Source of the DNA: Thioclava pacifica DSM 10166
GTDB taxonomy: Bacteria; Pseudomonadota; Alphaproteobacteria; Rhodobacterales; Rhodobacteraceae
Reading direction: 5' to 3'
DNA: 64,000 bases
Assembly: GCF_000714535.1 (NCBI RefSeq)
Contig: NZ_AUND01000001.1
Coordinates: forward strand, 372,001 to 436,000
The notes beneath the pieces were generated by a model. It was not told the DNA's origin. It saw nothing but the letters and a program-made list of their open reading frames with translations, and did no database searches. This document shows, one piece after another, positions 26,101 to 34,580 of this stretch (position 1 is the first letter of the stretch; each line of letters begins with the position of its first letter). The translations under genes were made by a program, and so were the position numbers.

Positions 26101-26740
26101 CGATCAGCTGGTTATTGGCCTGCACGACATTGATCAGCTCGGGGGCGGTGACGTTATAGGCCTCGAGCTTGAGCGGGTCGATCACGACCTCGAGCATCTC
26201 GTCGCGCTGGCCCGCGATCTGGGCCTCCAGCACGGGCTCGAGCCCCTCGACTTCGTCCTGAAGGTCGCGGGCGAGTTGTTGCAGGGTGCGTTCGGGCGCA
26301 TTGCCCGAGAGCGTCAGAACGACGATCGGAAACTCCGAGAAATTGATCTCGTTGATCGAGTATTTCTCGAACCCGTCGGGGAATTTTCCCTCGGCGGTGT
26401 TCATCGCGTCGCGCACGTCGGCGATGATCTTCGTCTTGTCCCAACCGAAGTCGAATTCGAGCATGACGCCCGCGTAATTCTCCTTCGCGATGCCGGTCAT
26501 CTTGTCCAAGCCATCCAACCCCGCCAGCTCGGTCTCCATCGGCTTGACCAGCAGTTTCTCGGAATCGGCGGCCGAGATGCCGGGGAAGGGGACCGAGACG
26601 AAAAGCATCGGGATCTCGATATCGGGCTCGCCCTCCTTGGGCAGGCCGATATAGGCGCTCAGCCCCGCAGCGATGGAGATCACCACGAAGGCGATGACCA
26701 TCCGTGCGCGGGCCGCGGCCCAATCGACGATCCCGGTCAT
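23186..26740 (-). CDS. RND efflux permease (AcrB superfamily) with extra mid-protein hydrophobic segments
   Basis: A 1184-residue RND transporter, longer than the usual 1030-1060. The first half has the N-terminal helix, a porter domain and TM2-6 with conserved GAIVVVEYADKR charged residues of the proton relay. The second half repeats the plan. Residues about 498-620 between the halves contain two additional hydrophobic stretches (LRLALAVASAALVFLGAI; LPGIALFVLASMASSITF) before the normal TM7. It should pump toxic compounds or lipids to the outer membrane with its adaptor, whose stop overlaps this start by 4 bases (ATGA). The outer-membrane channel gene is not in the window. Confidence 0.93.
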   Translation of the reverse strand: MTGIVDWAAARARMVIAFVVISIAAGLSAYIGLPKEGEPDIEIPMLFVSVPFPGISAADSEKLLVKPMETELAGLDGLDKMTGIAKENYAGVMLEFDFGWDKTKIIADVRDAMNTAEGKFPDGFEKYSINEINFSEFPIVVLTLSGNAPERTLQQLARDLQDEVEGLEPVLEAQIAGQRDEMLEVVIDPLKLEAYNVTAPELINVVQANNQLIAAGEVETDGGAFSVKIPATFETAQDVYALPVKKNGESVVTLGDLADIRLTFEDRTGTARFNGEPTVALQIVKRKGYNIIDTVDLLRKTVAEAESRWPEPLQRAVDVGISLDQSKTVGAMVSQLEGSVLTAIALVMIVVLATLGTRSALLVGFAIPTSFLLTFLLLGAMGVPISNIVMFGLILAVGMLVDGAIVVVEYADKRISEGSGPMAAYTEAAKRMFWPVVSSTATTLCAFLPMLFWPGVPGEFMGMLPVTIIFVLSASLVVALVYLPVVGGVAGRMSRRLDMGARVIKGWPYALRLALAVASAALVFLGAILTLNPDFFSGTHSASGNLAASLPGIALFVLASMASSITFTAAKPQRAPKPVEAGYRRRPFGRFTALIAGNPIMPLITVAVIVGAVIFTFGYYGRNNNGTQFFTDSEIEQAIIYVRGRGNLSLAEKDALLREAEGMALGEPGVGAVFSFAGEGGLNQNNGGASAPRDTIGQIQVEMIPWAERKDDPDLEGEVVMEKIMAKIATIPGIKSEYLAQDRGPSSGKPIQLRLKGNDFAQLDAAVRYVEAHMADMKGVTAIEDTRPLPGIDWVIDVDVTRAGRFGADVATVGGMVQLVTRGILLDTMRVPSSDEEIEIRVRLPEQDRVLSTLDTLKLRTTEGLVPLANFITRTPAPKLGQIDRIDQTRYYDIKADVLDGLTNDAGEPITGNERIAALGEWLETEAVLPQGVSYEWSGDLVEQNESQDFLMKAFAGALALMFVILLAQFNSFYNAVLVLLAVVLSTAGVLIGMLVMGQQFSIIMTGVGIVALAGIVVNNNIILIDTYQEFSRYMPQLEAIIRTAEARLRPVLLTTITTMAGLTPMMFGLSLDFLNGGYSIDSPTALWWKQLATAVVFGLGTATVLTLVLTPALLSIRVWFNTGAYRGTKALSALMQGTDSRAARDLALERAMRKMRGREIIWDDGEHEGGVKPHLVAKPDAAE

Positions 26741-27882
26741 TGCGCGCTCTCCGGCGCGGGCGTGCCGGGGACGGGCGTGTCTTCTGCAACATCGCCGGGC
26801 GCATGATCGACGAGCGTGACCGCGACGGGCGAGCCCTCGGTGACGTATTCCTGACCGACCACGATCACCGTGGCGTCTTCGGGCAGCCCCGCGAGCCAGA
26901 CGCCTTCGGGCGTGTCGCGCAGGAAGGTGACGGGCGCGAAATGGGCCTTTCCATCGACCGCAAGACGCACGCCCAGCTTGCCGTCATCGTTCAGTGTCAT
27001 CGCGGAAGCCGGCAGGAAATGTGCCTTGGTGCCATCGGCGGCCACGATCATCTCGACGGTCTGGCCCTCGCGGATCGAATTGTCTGCATTGGCGACCTCG
27101 GCCTCGACGCGGAAGGTGCGGGTCGCGGCATCGGCTGATTGCGAGACGAAGGTGACCCGGCCCAGAACTTCGCGGCCGGTGGCCAGACGGGCGCCGACGC
27201 GGGCGCCGTCGTGGACGCGGTCGATCTCGGTCTCGGGCACGAAGCCCACCAGCTTGATCGGGTCGAGTTGGATCACGGTTGCGCAAAGACCGCCCGAAGA
27301 GAGAAGCGCACCCAGTTCGGCCGTGTCTTCCTCGATCCGGCCCGCGAAAGGTGCTGTGATCTCGAGCCGCGCGAGTTCCGTCTGCGCGGCCTCAACGGCA
27401 GCCATCGCGGCCTCCAGCGCGGATTGCGCCGAAGCCGCGGCCGTGTCCGAGCGATACCCGCCGGCCTGCAATTTCTGTGCTGCCGTGGCGTTGAGCTTCG
27501 CCTCATCCAGCCGGGCCTGCGCCTCGGCCAAAGCGGCGGGCCGCGTGCCGGGATCGAGTTTGCACAGGATCTGCCCCTGTTCGACCTGCGCTCCCTTGCC
27601 GAGCGGTTCGGAAATCACCTTGCCGGTTGTCTCGGCGCGGACCTCGACGCGGCGCGCGGCCTCGGTCTGACCGCGTGTCAGCACGCCCTGATCGACGGGT
27701 TGCGCGGTCGAGGCGATCGCCTGCACCGGCACGGCGGGCTCGCCTTCGGCCTGCGCGGCTTGTTCTTCCTGTGTCGGGCTCGCGGCGTCGCCGAGATAGC
27801 CCATCAGCCGGTCACGCTCGAACACCAGAAGATAGAGCGCCACGAGGACGAGGATCGCGTTGAGGATCGGGATCGGGCGCAT
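26737..27882 (-). CDS. RND periplasmic adaptor (membrane fusion protein)
   Basis: A 381-residue HlyD/AcrA-type adaptor. Residues 5-25 are an uncleaved membrane anchor or signal (ILNAILVLVALYLLVF). Then come a lipoyl half-motif (GQTEAARRVEVRAETTGKV), a coiled-coil hairpin at about 125-185 (LAEAQARLDEAKLNATAAQK), the second lipoyl half (ITAPFAGRI) and beta-barrel and membrane-proximal domains. It bridges the RND pump to an outer-membrane channel. The frame is open far upstream, but the ATG at 27882 with CAGGAGCC before it fits. Divergent from the TPR gene across 186 bases. Confidence 0.9.
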   Translation of the reverse strand: MRPIPILNAILVLVALYLLVFERDRLMGYLGDAASPTQEEQAAQAEGEPAVPVQAIASTAQPVDQGVLTRGQTEAARRVEVRAETTGKVISEPLGKGAQVEQGQILCKLDPGTRPAALAEAQARLDEAKLNATAAQKLQAGGYRSDTAAASAQSALEAAMAAVEAAQTELARLEITAPFAGRIEEDTAELGALLSSGGLCATVIQLDPIKLVGFVPETEIDRVHDGARVGARLATGREVLGRVTFVSQSADAATRTFRVEAEVANADNSIREGQTVEMIVAADGTKAHFLPASAMTLNDDGKLGVRLAVDGKAHFAPVTFLRDTPEGVWLAGLPEDATVIVVGQEYVTEGSPVAVTLVDHAPGDVAEDTPVPGTPAPESAQ

Positions 27883-28068
27883 CGTGCGGGCTCCTGTGCC
27901 GTGGCTTTGGTTCTCCCCGAATACGCGCGGGTGAACCATCGAGTTCACATTACTGAGAGGAGGACGTGATCTCAAGCGCGAAGCCCCGCGACCTTGCGTC
28001 CCGCGCGGGCCTTGGCAGCGCCGGGGGAGGCGTGTAAGAGGGGCCGACAGCAGCGAGGAGAGGCACGC

Positions 28069-28746
28069 GTGAGCGAGACCGACAGTTTCATCGAGGAAGT
28101 CACCGAGGCCGTCCGGCAGGACAAGCTCTTTGCCGCCTTCAAGAAATGGGGATGGGTCGGCGGTGTCGTGATCCTCGCGATCGTCGGCGGCACGGGTTGG
28201 AATGCCTGGCAGAAAGAAAAGGCTCAGACCGAGGCGCGCGCCTTTGGCGACAAGCTGATGACGGCGGTGGCCGCCGAGGATCCAGGTGCGGCGCTGGCGA
28301 AGATCGACGCCGAGGGCGGCAGCCGTCTGGCGGTGCGCGACCTGATGCAGGGCGATGCCGCTCTCGAGGCGGGCAAGCCGGAAGAGGCTCTCAAATTCTA
28401 TGACGCGGTCGGCGCGCAGGCCGATGTGCCGCGTTCGCTGAGCGAGCTTGCGCAGCTCAAGGCGGTGATCGCGGCGGGTGACAAGATGGATCCCGCGAAA
28501 CGCGATGCGGTTCTGGCCGCGCTCGCCACGCCCGGCGCGCCTTATCGTCTGCTGGCAATGGAGCAGCAAGCGGCGGTCAAGCTTGCGGCGGGCGATCGCG
28601 ACGGTGCCATCGAGATCGCGAAACAGATTCTCGCGGATGCCGGGCTAACGCCGGGCTTGCAACAACGCGCGACAGAGTTGATTGTGGCGCTGGGCGGCGA
28701 AGTGCCGACCGAGCCGGGGCAGACCGCTCCGGCGCCGCAAGAGTAA
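28069..28746 (+). CDS. YfgM-like TPR membrane protein
   Basis: A 225-residue protein with a cytoplasmic N-terminus (VSETDSFIEEVTEAVRQDKL), a single membrane helix at about 45-62 (WVGGVVILAIVGGTGWNAW) and a periplasmic TPR_21-type helical domain. This is the architecture of YfgM, which in E. coli associates with PpiD and the SecYEG exit. It starts with GTG (28069) after GAGGAGAGG. As in other proteobacteria it stands directly upstream of bamB and der; the three likely form one transcript serving envelope biogenesis and ribosome assembly. Confidence 0.85.
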   Translation: MSETDSFIEEVTEAVRQDKLFAAFKKWGWVGGVVILAIVGGTGWNAWQKEKAQTEARAFGDKLMTAVAAEDPGAALAKIDAEGGSRLAVRDLMQGDAALEAGKPEEALKFYDAVGAQADVPRSLSELAQLKAVIAAGDKMDPAKRDAVLAALATPGAPYRLLAMEQQAAVKLAAGDRDGAIEIAKQILADAGLTPGLQQRATELIVALGGEVPTEPGQTAPAPQE

Positions 28747-28828
28747 AGGGTTGAACCAAAGAGGTCTTTGCCGCGCGCGCGGGTGACGCGATCGCGGGCA
28801 GGGGATCCGAAGGGCAGGGGGAACGGGC

Positions 28829-30160
28829 GTGAATCTGAGCAAACAGGCGATCTGCGTTCTGGGGCTGGCTGCGGTCGTTTCGGGCTGCTCCAACAAGGAA
28901 GTGATCCTGTCGGGCGACCGCATGTCGCCGCGCGATGCGCTGCTGGCCGCAGAGGGACAGCCGGTCGTGGCGGAGGCGGATCAGCAGCAGGCCCTGCCGA
29001 TCAAGCTGCCAGGTGTCGTGAGCAATGCCGAATGGCCCCAGCGTGGCGGCTCGGCGACCCATAGCCTGTTCAACGCGGCGATCGGCTCGGGGACCAACCT
29101 GATCTGGTCGGCCGATATCGGGGCGGGCAATGCGCGCCGCTACCGCATCACCGCCGATCCGATCGTGGCGGCGGGCAAGATCTTCACCCTCGACAGCCAG
29201 GCCCGTGTGACCGCGACCGCGACGAATGGCGGGCGCGTCTGGCAGACCGACATCACGCCTCCGGGCGACCGCGAGGGCGATGCCTCGGGCGGTGGCGTGG
29301 CCTATGCCGATGGCACGGTCTTCGTGACCTCCGATTTCGCCGAACTCGTCGCGATCGATGCGGCCAGCGGCGCGATCAAGTGGCGGCAATATTTCGACGC
29401 CGGGATTGGCGGCGCCCCGACCGTGCGCGATGGCGTGGTCTATGTGGTGGCGCGCGACAGCTCGGCTTGGGCGATCCGTGCCTCGGACGGCAAGGTCGTC
29501 TGGCAAATGCCGGGTCCGCCGGCAAGCTCCGGCATGACGGGCGTCTCGGCCCCGGTTGTGACGGATCGCATGGTCGTCTTCCCCTTCCCCTCGGGCTTCC
29601 TTGCAGGGGCGCTGCGTAAATCGGGCATGTCGATCTGGCAGGCGAAGGTCGCGGGTGCGCGTCCGGGCGTGGCCTATGCTTCGGTCGTGGATCTCACCGG
29701 CGATCCCGTCGTCGTGGGCGATACCCTCTATGCCGGGTCTTCGGCAGGCAAGCTTGCAGCCTTCGACGTGGACTCGGGCGAACGGCTGTGGACTGCGACC
29801 GAAGGGGCCAACAGCCCCGTGCAGGTTGCGGGCGGCTCGATCTTCCTGACTTCGGACAATGGCAAGCTGGTGCGCCTCGATGCGGCGTCCGGCGCGCAGA
29901 TCTGGTCCAAGGACCTGCCTTATTACGAGAAGGAAAAGGTCAAGAAGCAGCGCACGATCACTGCCAACTATGGCCCGGTGCTCGCAGGCGGCAAGCTGTA
30001 TGTGGCCTCCTCTGACGGGACGCTGCGGGTCTTCAACCCGGTCGACGGCGCGCTCATCGGCGAGGCAACGATCCCGGGCGGGGCCTCGACCGACCCGGTC
30101 GTGGCGGGCCGTACGCTTTACGTTGTGGGCGGCGACGGGAAACTGCACGCTTTTCAGTGA
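28829..30160 (+). CDS. bamB: Outer-membrane assembly lipoprotein BamB-like PQQ beta-propeller
   Basis: A 443-residue protein with a GTG start. Its signal peptide ends in a lipobox (VVSGC, Cys22 as lipidated residue). The rest is a PQQ-like WD-type propeller with repeats such as VAAGKIFTLDSQARVTA, IDAASGAIKWRQ and RASDGKVVWQMPG. BamB is the propeller subunit of the BAM complex and assists beta-barrel insertion at the outer membrane. The order TPR protein, bamB, der is conserved widely. An unrelated PQQ dehydrogenase is unlikely because of the length, lipobox and context. Confidence 0.9.
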   Translation: MNLSKQAICVLGLAAVVSGCSNKEVILSGDRMSPRDALLAAEGQPVVAEADQQQALPIKLPGVVSNAEWPQRGGSATHSLFNAAIGSGTNLIWSADIGAGNARRYRITADPIVAAGKIFTLDSQARVTATATNGGRVWQTDITPPGDREGDASGGGVAYADGTVFVTSDFAELVAIDAASGAIKWRQYFDAGIGGAPTVRDGVVYVVARDSSAWAIRASDGKVVWQMPGPPASSGMTGVSAPVVTDRMVVFPFPSGFLAGALRKSGMSIWQAKVAGARPGVAYASVVDLTGDPVVVGDTLYAGSSAGKLAAFDVDSGERLWTATEGANSPVQVAGGSIFLTSDNGKLVRLDAASGAQIWSKDLPYYEKEKVKKQRTITANYGPVLAGGKLYVASSDGTLRVFNPVDGALIGEATIPGGASTDPVVAGRTLYVVGGDGKLHAFQ

Positions 30161-30209
30161 GGCTTTTAGGGTGTAAGGGGGCCGCTCGTATACGCCCAAG
30201 GAGGGCATC

Positions 30210-31727
30210 ATGAGCTTTACCCTGGCCATTGTAGGCCGCCCGAATGTCGGCAAATCGACGCTGTTCAACCGGCTTGTCGGCAAGCGGCTCGCGCTTGTGG
30301 ACAACATGCCGGGCGTCACGCGCGACCTGCGCGAAGGCGACGCGCGTCTGGGCGATCTGCGCTTCATCGTGATCGACTCCGCCGGTCTCGAACTGGCCGA
30401 GGATGACAGTCTTCAGGGCCGGATGCGCCGCCTGACCGAGCGCGCGGTGGAAGAGGCCGATATCTGCCTGTTCATGATCGACGCGCGTGTGGGTGTGACG
30501 CCCGCCGACGAGATTTTCGCCGACATCCTGCGCAAGAAGAACGCCCATGTGATCCTCGCGGCCAACAAGGCCGAAGGGGCCGCGGGCGATGCCGGCGCGA
30601 TGGAGGCGTGGAGTCTCGGTCTGGGTGAGCCGCTGCGCATCTCGGCCGAGCATGGCGAGGGGCTCGACGATCTCTATACCACGCTGGTGCCGCTGGCCGA
30701 CGAGTTCGCCGAGCGCCATGCCGCGAATGCGCCCGAGACCGATGTCATCATCGACGAGGAAATCGAGGAAGGCGACATTCCCGCCTACCAACCGCCCTCG
30801 GCCGCAAAGCCGCTGCAACTCGCGGTGATCGGCCGCCCGAACGCGGGCAAATCGACGCTGATCAACAAGATCCTCGGGGAGGATCGCCTGCTGACCGGAC
30901 CCGAGGCCGGGATCACCCGTGATGCGATCTCGGTCACGACCGAGTTCATGGGCACGCCGATGCGGATCTGGGACACGGCGGGGATGCGCAAGAAGGCGCG
31001 TGTGACCGACAAGGTCGAGAAACTCTCGGTCGCGGACGGCTTGCGCGCCGTACGCTTCGCCGAGGTCGTGGTCGTCCTGCTCGACGTGAATGTTCCCTTT
31101 GAAACGCAAGACCTACGGATCGCGGATTTCGCGGAGACCGAAGGTCGCGCCGTGGTCGTGGCCGCGAATAAGTGGGATCTCGAAGAGGACAAGCCAGAGA
31201 AGCTGAAAGAACTGCGCGAGGCGTTCGAGCGCCTTCTGCCGCAGCTCAAGGGCGCGCCGCTCGTCACCGTTTCGGCCAAGACCGGCAAGGGGCTTGATCG
31301 CCTGCACAATGCGATCCTGAAGGCCCATGAGATCTGGAACCGCCGCGTTCCGACCGCAAAGCTGAACAACTGGCTGCGCGCGATGACCGAGGCGCACCCG
31401 CCGCCCGCACCGGGCGGTCGCCGCATCAAGCTGCGCTATATCACGCAGGCGAAGACCCGTCCGCCGGGCTTCGTGGTCAAGACGACCTATGCCGACAAGA
31501 TTCCCGAGAGCTACGAGCGCTATCTGATCAACGGGCTGCGCGAGAGCTTCGACATGCCCGGCACGCCGATCCGTCTCTACATGCGCGATCAGGGCAAGGA
31601 TAACCCCTACAAGGATCGCAAAAAGTCGATCCCGTCGCGTCTGAAGAAGCACGTCGATGCGAAGAAGCGTGCGGCCCACAAGGATGCGGCCAAGAAAGTG
31701 CGGGATTCGAAGAAGAAGGGCGACTGA
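30210..31727 (+). CDS. der: GTPase Der (EngA), 50S ribosome assembly
   Basis: A 505-residue protein with two tandem GTPase domains: P-loops GRPNVGKST at residues 9-17 and GRPNAGKST at about 209-217, each followed by DSAG/DTAG and NKAE/NKWD guanine-specificity motifs. A C-terminal KH-like domain contains [18 protein letters not shown] Lys-rich tail (residues about 470-505) is longer than in E. coli. Der is needed for 50S subunit maturation. GGAGGGCATC precedes the ATG. It is likely the last gene of the TPR-bamB-der transcript. Confidence 0.97.
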   Translation: MSFTLAIVGRPNVGKSTLFNRLVGKRLALVDNMPGVTRDLREGDARLGDLRFIVIDSAGLELAEDDSLQGRMRRLTERAVEEADICLFMIDARVGVTPADEIFADILRKKNAHVILAANKAEGAAGDAGAMEAWSLGLGEPLRISAEHGEGLDDLYTTLVPLADEFAERHAANAPETDVIIDEEIEEGDIPAYQPPSAAKPLQLAVIGRPNAGKSTLINKILGEDRLLTGPEAGITRDAISVTTEFMGTPMRIWDTAGMRKKARVTDKVEKLSVADGLRAVRFAEVVVVLLDVNVPFETQDLRIADFAETEGRAVVVAANKWDLEEDKPEKLKELREAFERLLPQLKGAPLVTVSAKTGKGLDRLHNAILKAHEIWNRRVPTAKLNNWLRAMTEAHPPPAPGGRRIKLRYITQAKTRPPGFVVKTTYADKIPESYERYLINGLRESFDMPGTPIRLYMRDQGKDNPYKDRKKSIPSRLKKHVDAKKRAAHKDAAKKVRDSKKKGD

Positions 31728-31761
31728 GCCCGTTCGATGTCCCCATCGAGACGGTGAAGAG

Positions 31762-31787
31762 GCGCCGGGAGGATATCACCCCGGCGC
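31762..31787. terminator. Stem-loop between der and a convergent small gene
   Basis: GCGCCGGG and CCCGGCGC are perfect 8-base arms around a 10-base loop in the 86-base convergent spacer. No T-run follows, so it is a probable but imperfect terminator. Confidence 0.5.
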
Positions 31788-31813
31788 ACTTCGGCCGTAG
31801 CGCTCGGAAAGCC

Positions 31814-32026
31814 TCAGAGAAATCCGAGACGATCCAGCGCCGATTGCGCGGTCGCGCGCTCCTCGGCGTTTTCCGAGACGAGCGCGGCATTGATTTCGAC
31901 CATCAGTTTCGAGAGGGTCTTCTCGCTGCGCATTTGGGAAATGCGCCCGGGAACCTCCTCGGCACCCAGTTCGAGAATGCGGCTCAGGGCGTGATCGCGC
32001 CCGTTTCCTGCAGTCGTTTCCGTCAT
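31814..32026 (-). CDS. Conserved-looking 70-residue hypothetical protein
   Basis: A small acidic helical protein (MTETTAGNGRDHALSRILEL and onward, ending SALDRLGFL), with a regular Leu/Ile spacing suggesting two or three amphipathic helices. No membrane segment, signal or cysteine is present. GGGGGGCTG precedes the ATG. It sits between der (convergent) and serS (same strand, starting 83 bases upstream on this strand's reading direction), and could be cotranscribed after serS. I do not recognise the family. Confidence 0.55.
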   Translation of the reverse strand: MTETTAGNGRDHALSRILELGAEEVPGRISQMRSEKTLSKLMVEINAALVSENAEERATAQSALDRLGFL

Positions 32027-32108
32027 TTGCAGCCCCCCGGCGACTCACTTGCTCGTGAGGAGCGTAGCCGTTTCCCGGGGGGATGTCTTGCGTCGCCGCG
32101 CCGCAGCG

Positions 32109-33398
32109 TCAGACGAGCTTGCCGTCCACCAGACGCGTCTTGCCGCCCAGATAGGGGTGCAGCGCCGCCGGAAGCGTGACCGAGCCATCCTCTTCCTGGC
32201 CGTTCTCCAGAACTGCGATCAGGCAGCGCCCGACCGCGAGGCCCGAGCCGTTGAGCGTCGCGATGAACTCGGGTTTGCCGCCATCGGCGGGCTTGTAACG
32301 CCCGTTCATCCGGCGTGCCTGGAAGGTGCCGCAGGTCGAAACCGAGGAGATCTCGCGATAGGTGTTCTGGCCGGGCAGCCAGACCTCGAGATCGTAGGTC
32401 TTCTGAGCGCCGAACCCCATGTCGCCAGTGCACAGCACGATGCGGCGATAGGGCAGACCGAGTGTCTCCAGCACGGCCTCGGCGCAGCTTGTCATGCGCT
32501 CATGCTCGTCGATCGCGGTCTCGGGCGTGCAGAGCGTCACCATCTCGACCTTCTCGAACTGGTGCTGGCGCAGCATGCCCGAGGTGTCCTTGCCCGCCGA
32601 GCCCGCTTCCGAGCGGAAGCAGTTGGTATGGGCGCACATGCGCTGGGGCAGGGCGTTTTCCTCCATCACCTCGCCGCTGGCGTAGTTCGTCAGCGTCACC
32701 TCGGCGGTGGGGATCAGCCACCAGCCATTGGTGGTCTGGTAGCTGTCCTCGGCGAATTTCGGGAGTTGCCCGGTGCCGAGCATTGCTTCGTCGCGCACCA
32801 GAACGGGGGTGATGTTTTCCGACAGGTCATGCTTGTCGACATGAAGGTCGAGCATGAACTGCGCGAGCGCCCGGTGCACGCGCGCGACACCGCCCTTGAG
32901 AACCACGAAGCGCGAGCCGGAGAGTTTCGCGGCCGTTTCGAAGTCCATAGCCGTACTCACGGCGGGCAGTTCGTAATGCTCTTTTGGCGTGAAGGAGAAG
33001 TTGCGCGGGTTGCCCCAGCGCTTGATCTCGACATTTTGATCTTCGTCCTCGCCTTCGGGCACATCGGCCAACGGAAGGTTCGGAACGGTCATCAGCAGGT
33101 CGCGCAGCTTGGCGTCGAGCTCGCCCGCCTCGGTCTGCATCTGCGCCACCTCGGCCTTCTTCTCGGCCACCAGTGCGCGCAGGCGCTCGAACTCGGCCTC
33201 GTCGCCCTTGGCCTTGGCCGCGCCTACCTGTTTGGAAGCGCTGTTTTGTTCAGCTTTGGCGGTCTCGGCGGCGTGAATGGCCGTCCGGCGCGCCTCGTCG
33301 AGCGCGAGGATCTCGGGCGAGAGCGGCGAGAGCCCCCGGCGCGCCAGCTGGGCGTCGAATTCGGCGGGGTTTTCGCGGATTGCGCGGATATCGTGCAT
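32109..33398 (-). CDS. serS: Seryl-tRNA synthetase
   Basis: A 429-residue class-II synthetase that charges tRNA-Ser and tRNA-Sec-type tRNAs. Residues 1-105 form the antiparallel coiled-coil arm that grips the long variable arm of tRNA-Ser ([12 protein letters not shown] and onward are coiled coil). The catalytic core has motif 2 ([21 protein letters not shown]) and motif 3 ([11 protein letters not shown]-type, here [19 protein letters not shown]). The ATG at 33398 gives the canonical [11 protein letters not shown] start; the upstream extension lacks family similarity. Usually serS lies by surE in related genomes, but here surE is about 28 kb away. Confidence 0.96.
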   Translation of the reverse strand: MHDIRAIRENPAEFDAQLARRGLSPLSPEILALDEARRTAIHAAETAKAEQNSASKQVGAAKAKGDEAEFERLRALVAEKKAEVAQMQTEAGELDAKLRDLLMTVPNLPLADVPEGEDEDQNVEIKRWGNPRNFSFTPKEHYELPAVSTAMDFETAAKLSGSRFVVLKGGVARVHRALAQFMLDLHVDKHDLSENITPVLVRDEAMLGTGQLPKFAEDSYQTTNGWWLIPTAEVTLTNYASGEVMEENALPQRMCAHTNCFRSEAGSAGKDTSGMLRQHQFEKVEMVTLCTPETAIDEHERMTSCAEAVLETLGLPYRRIVLCTGDMGFGAQKTYDLEVWLPGQNTYREISSVSTCGTFQARRMNGRYKPADGGKPEFIATLNGSGLAVGRCLIAVLENGQEEDGSVTLPAALHPYLGGKTRLVDGKLV

Positions 33399-33593
33399 CT
33401 CACTCTCCAAGACTGTTGCGGAAACGGCTTTAGCGCATGAAAGTGGGGCCGAAAACCCCCGGCGATGCGGCCATGACACAGGTCAAGGCATGAAGGCTTG
33501 CGTAATGGTCGAATTTCGCTGTATGGGCTCACATTCAAGAACCGGAATATAACCGGGTGCATTGCTGCCGTACCCGGGGGAAGGGAATCCGAG

Positions 33594-34580
33594 ATGACGT
33601 TGAAATTCCTGCCGTTGGCATTTGCCGCGCTGCTCCTGCCGGGGATCGCGCTGGCTCAGGATGGCGCGATCAAGGTTGAACCGCAGATCGTGACGGATTG
33701 GAAATCGGTCTATGGCCAGGTCGAGGCGAAGAACACGATCGCCGCGCGGGCGCGGATCTCGGGCACCATCACGGAGCTTGACGTGACCGAGGGCGACACG
33801 GTCACGGCCGGTCAGGTGATCGGCAAGATCGTTGATCAGACCATCGACTACCAGATCGGGGCTGTCGACGCGCAGATCAACGCGCTCGAGGCGCAGCTCG
33901 CCAATGCCCAGACCGAACTCAAACGCGGCGAAGAGCTCAAGGCACGCGGGGTCTCGACCACGCAGAACGTCGATCAGCTCCAGACGCAGGTGAATGTCTA
34001 TGAAGGCCAAATCGCGGCGCAGAAGGCGCAGCGCAAGGTCTACGAGCAGCAGCAGCAATTCGGCACCGTGACCGCACCGATCGACGGCAAGGTGGTCTCG
34101 GTTCCGGTGACCAAGGATGCGGTCGTGATGGGCGGCGAGACGATCGCGACGATCGGTGGGGGCGGTTTCTTCCTGCGCCTCTCGGTTCCCGAGCGCCACG
34201 CTGACACGCTCAAGACCGGGGACACGATCATGATCACCGGCCCCGAGGGCCAGCAGATCGAGGGCAAGCTCGCCAAGATCTACCCGCTGATCGAAGGCGG
34301 CCGCGTTCAGGCCGATGTGGAGGTGCCCGATCTGGATTCGCGCTTCGTTGCGGCTCGTCTGCTGGTGAAGCTGCCGATGGGCAACCGTCAGGCGATCATG
34401 ATCCCGGCGAGCTATATCGTCACGCGCACCGGCCTCGATTTCGTACGTGTTCAAGAGGATGGCGGGAATATCGAACGCACCGTCGTGCCCGGCGTGCGCG
34501 TGAACATGGATGACCAGGAGATGGTCGAGATCCTTACGGGCCTCAACCCCGGCGATACGGTGGTGCCCTATGAGCAATAA
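33594..34580 (+). CDS. RND periplasmic adaptor (second system)
   Basis: A 328-residue adaptor with a cleavable signal peptide (residues 1-21, ending IALAQ). Lipoyl halves flank a coiled-coil hairpin (AQINALEAQLANAQTELKRG), followed by the second half FGTVTAPIDGKVVSV and a barrel ending VVPYEQ. It is shorter than typical AcrA proteins, lacking an extended C-terminal domain. The ATG at 33594 follows GGGAAGGGAATCC. Its last 11 bases overlap the pump gene start at 34570, so translation is probably coupled. Confidence 0.9.
   Translation: MTLKFLPLAFAALLLPGIALAQDGAIKVEPQIVTDWKSVYGQVEAKNTIAARARISGTITELDVTEGDTVTAGQVIGKIVDQTIDYQIGAVDAQINALEAQLANAQTELKRGEELKARGVSTTQNVDQLQTQVNVYEGQIAAQKAQRKVYEQQQQFGTVTAPIDGKVVSVPVTKDAVVMGGETIATIGGGGFFLRLSVPERHADTLKTGDTIMITGPEGQQIEGKLAKIYPLIEGGRVQADVEVPDLDSRFVAARLLVKLPMGNRQAIMIPASYIVTRTGLDFVRVQEDGGNIERTVVPGVRVNMDDQEMVEILTGLNPGDTVVPYEQ

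Noticed and set aside
24422-26806. A 794-residue plus-strand frame over the first RND pump
   Set aside because: Same shadow signature; no start site and no recognisable motif.
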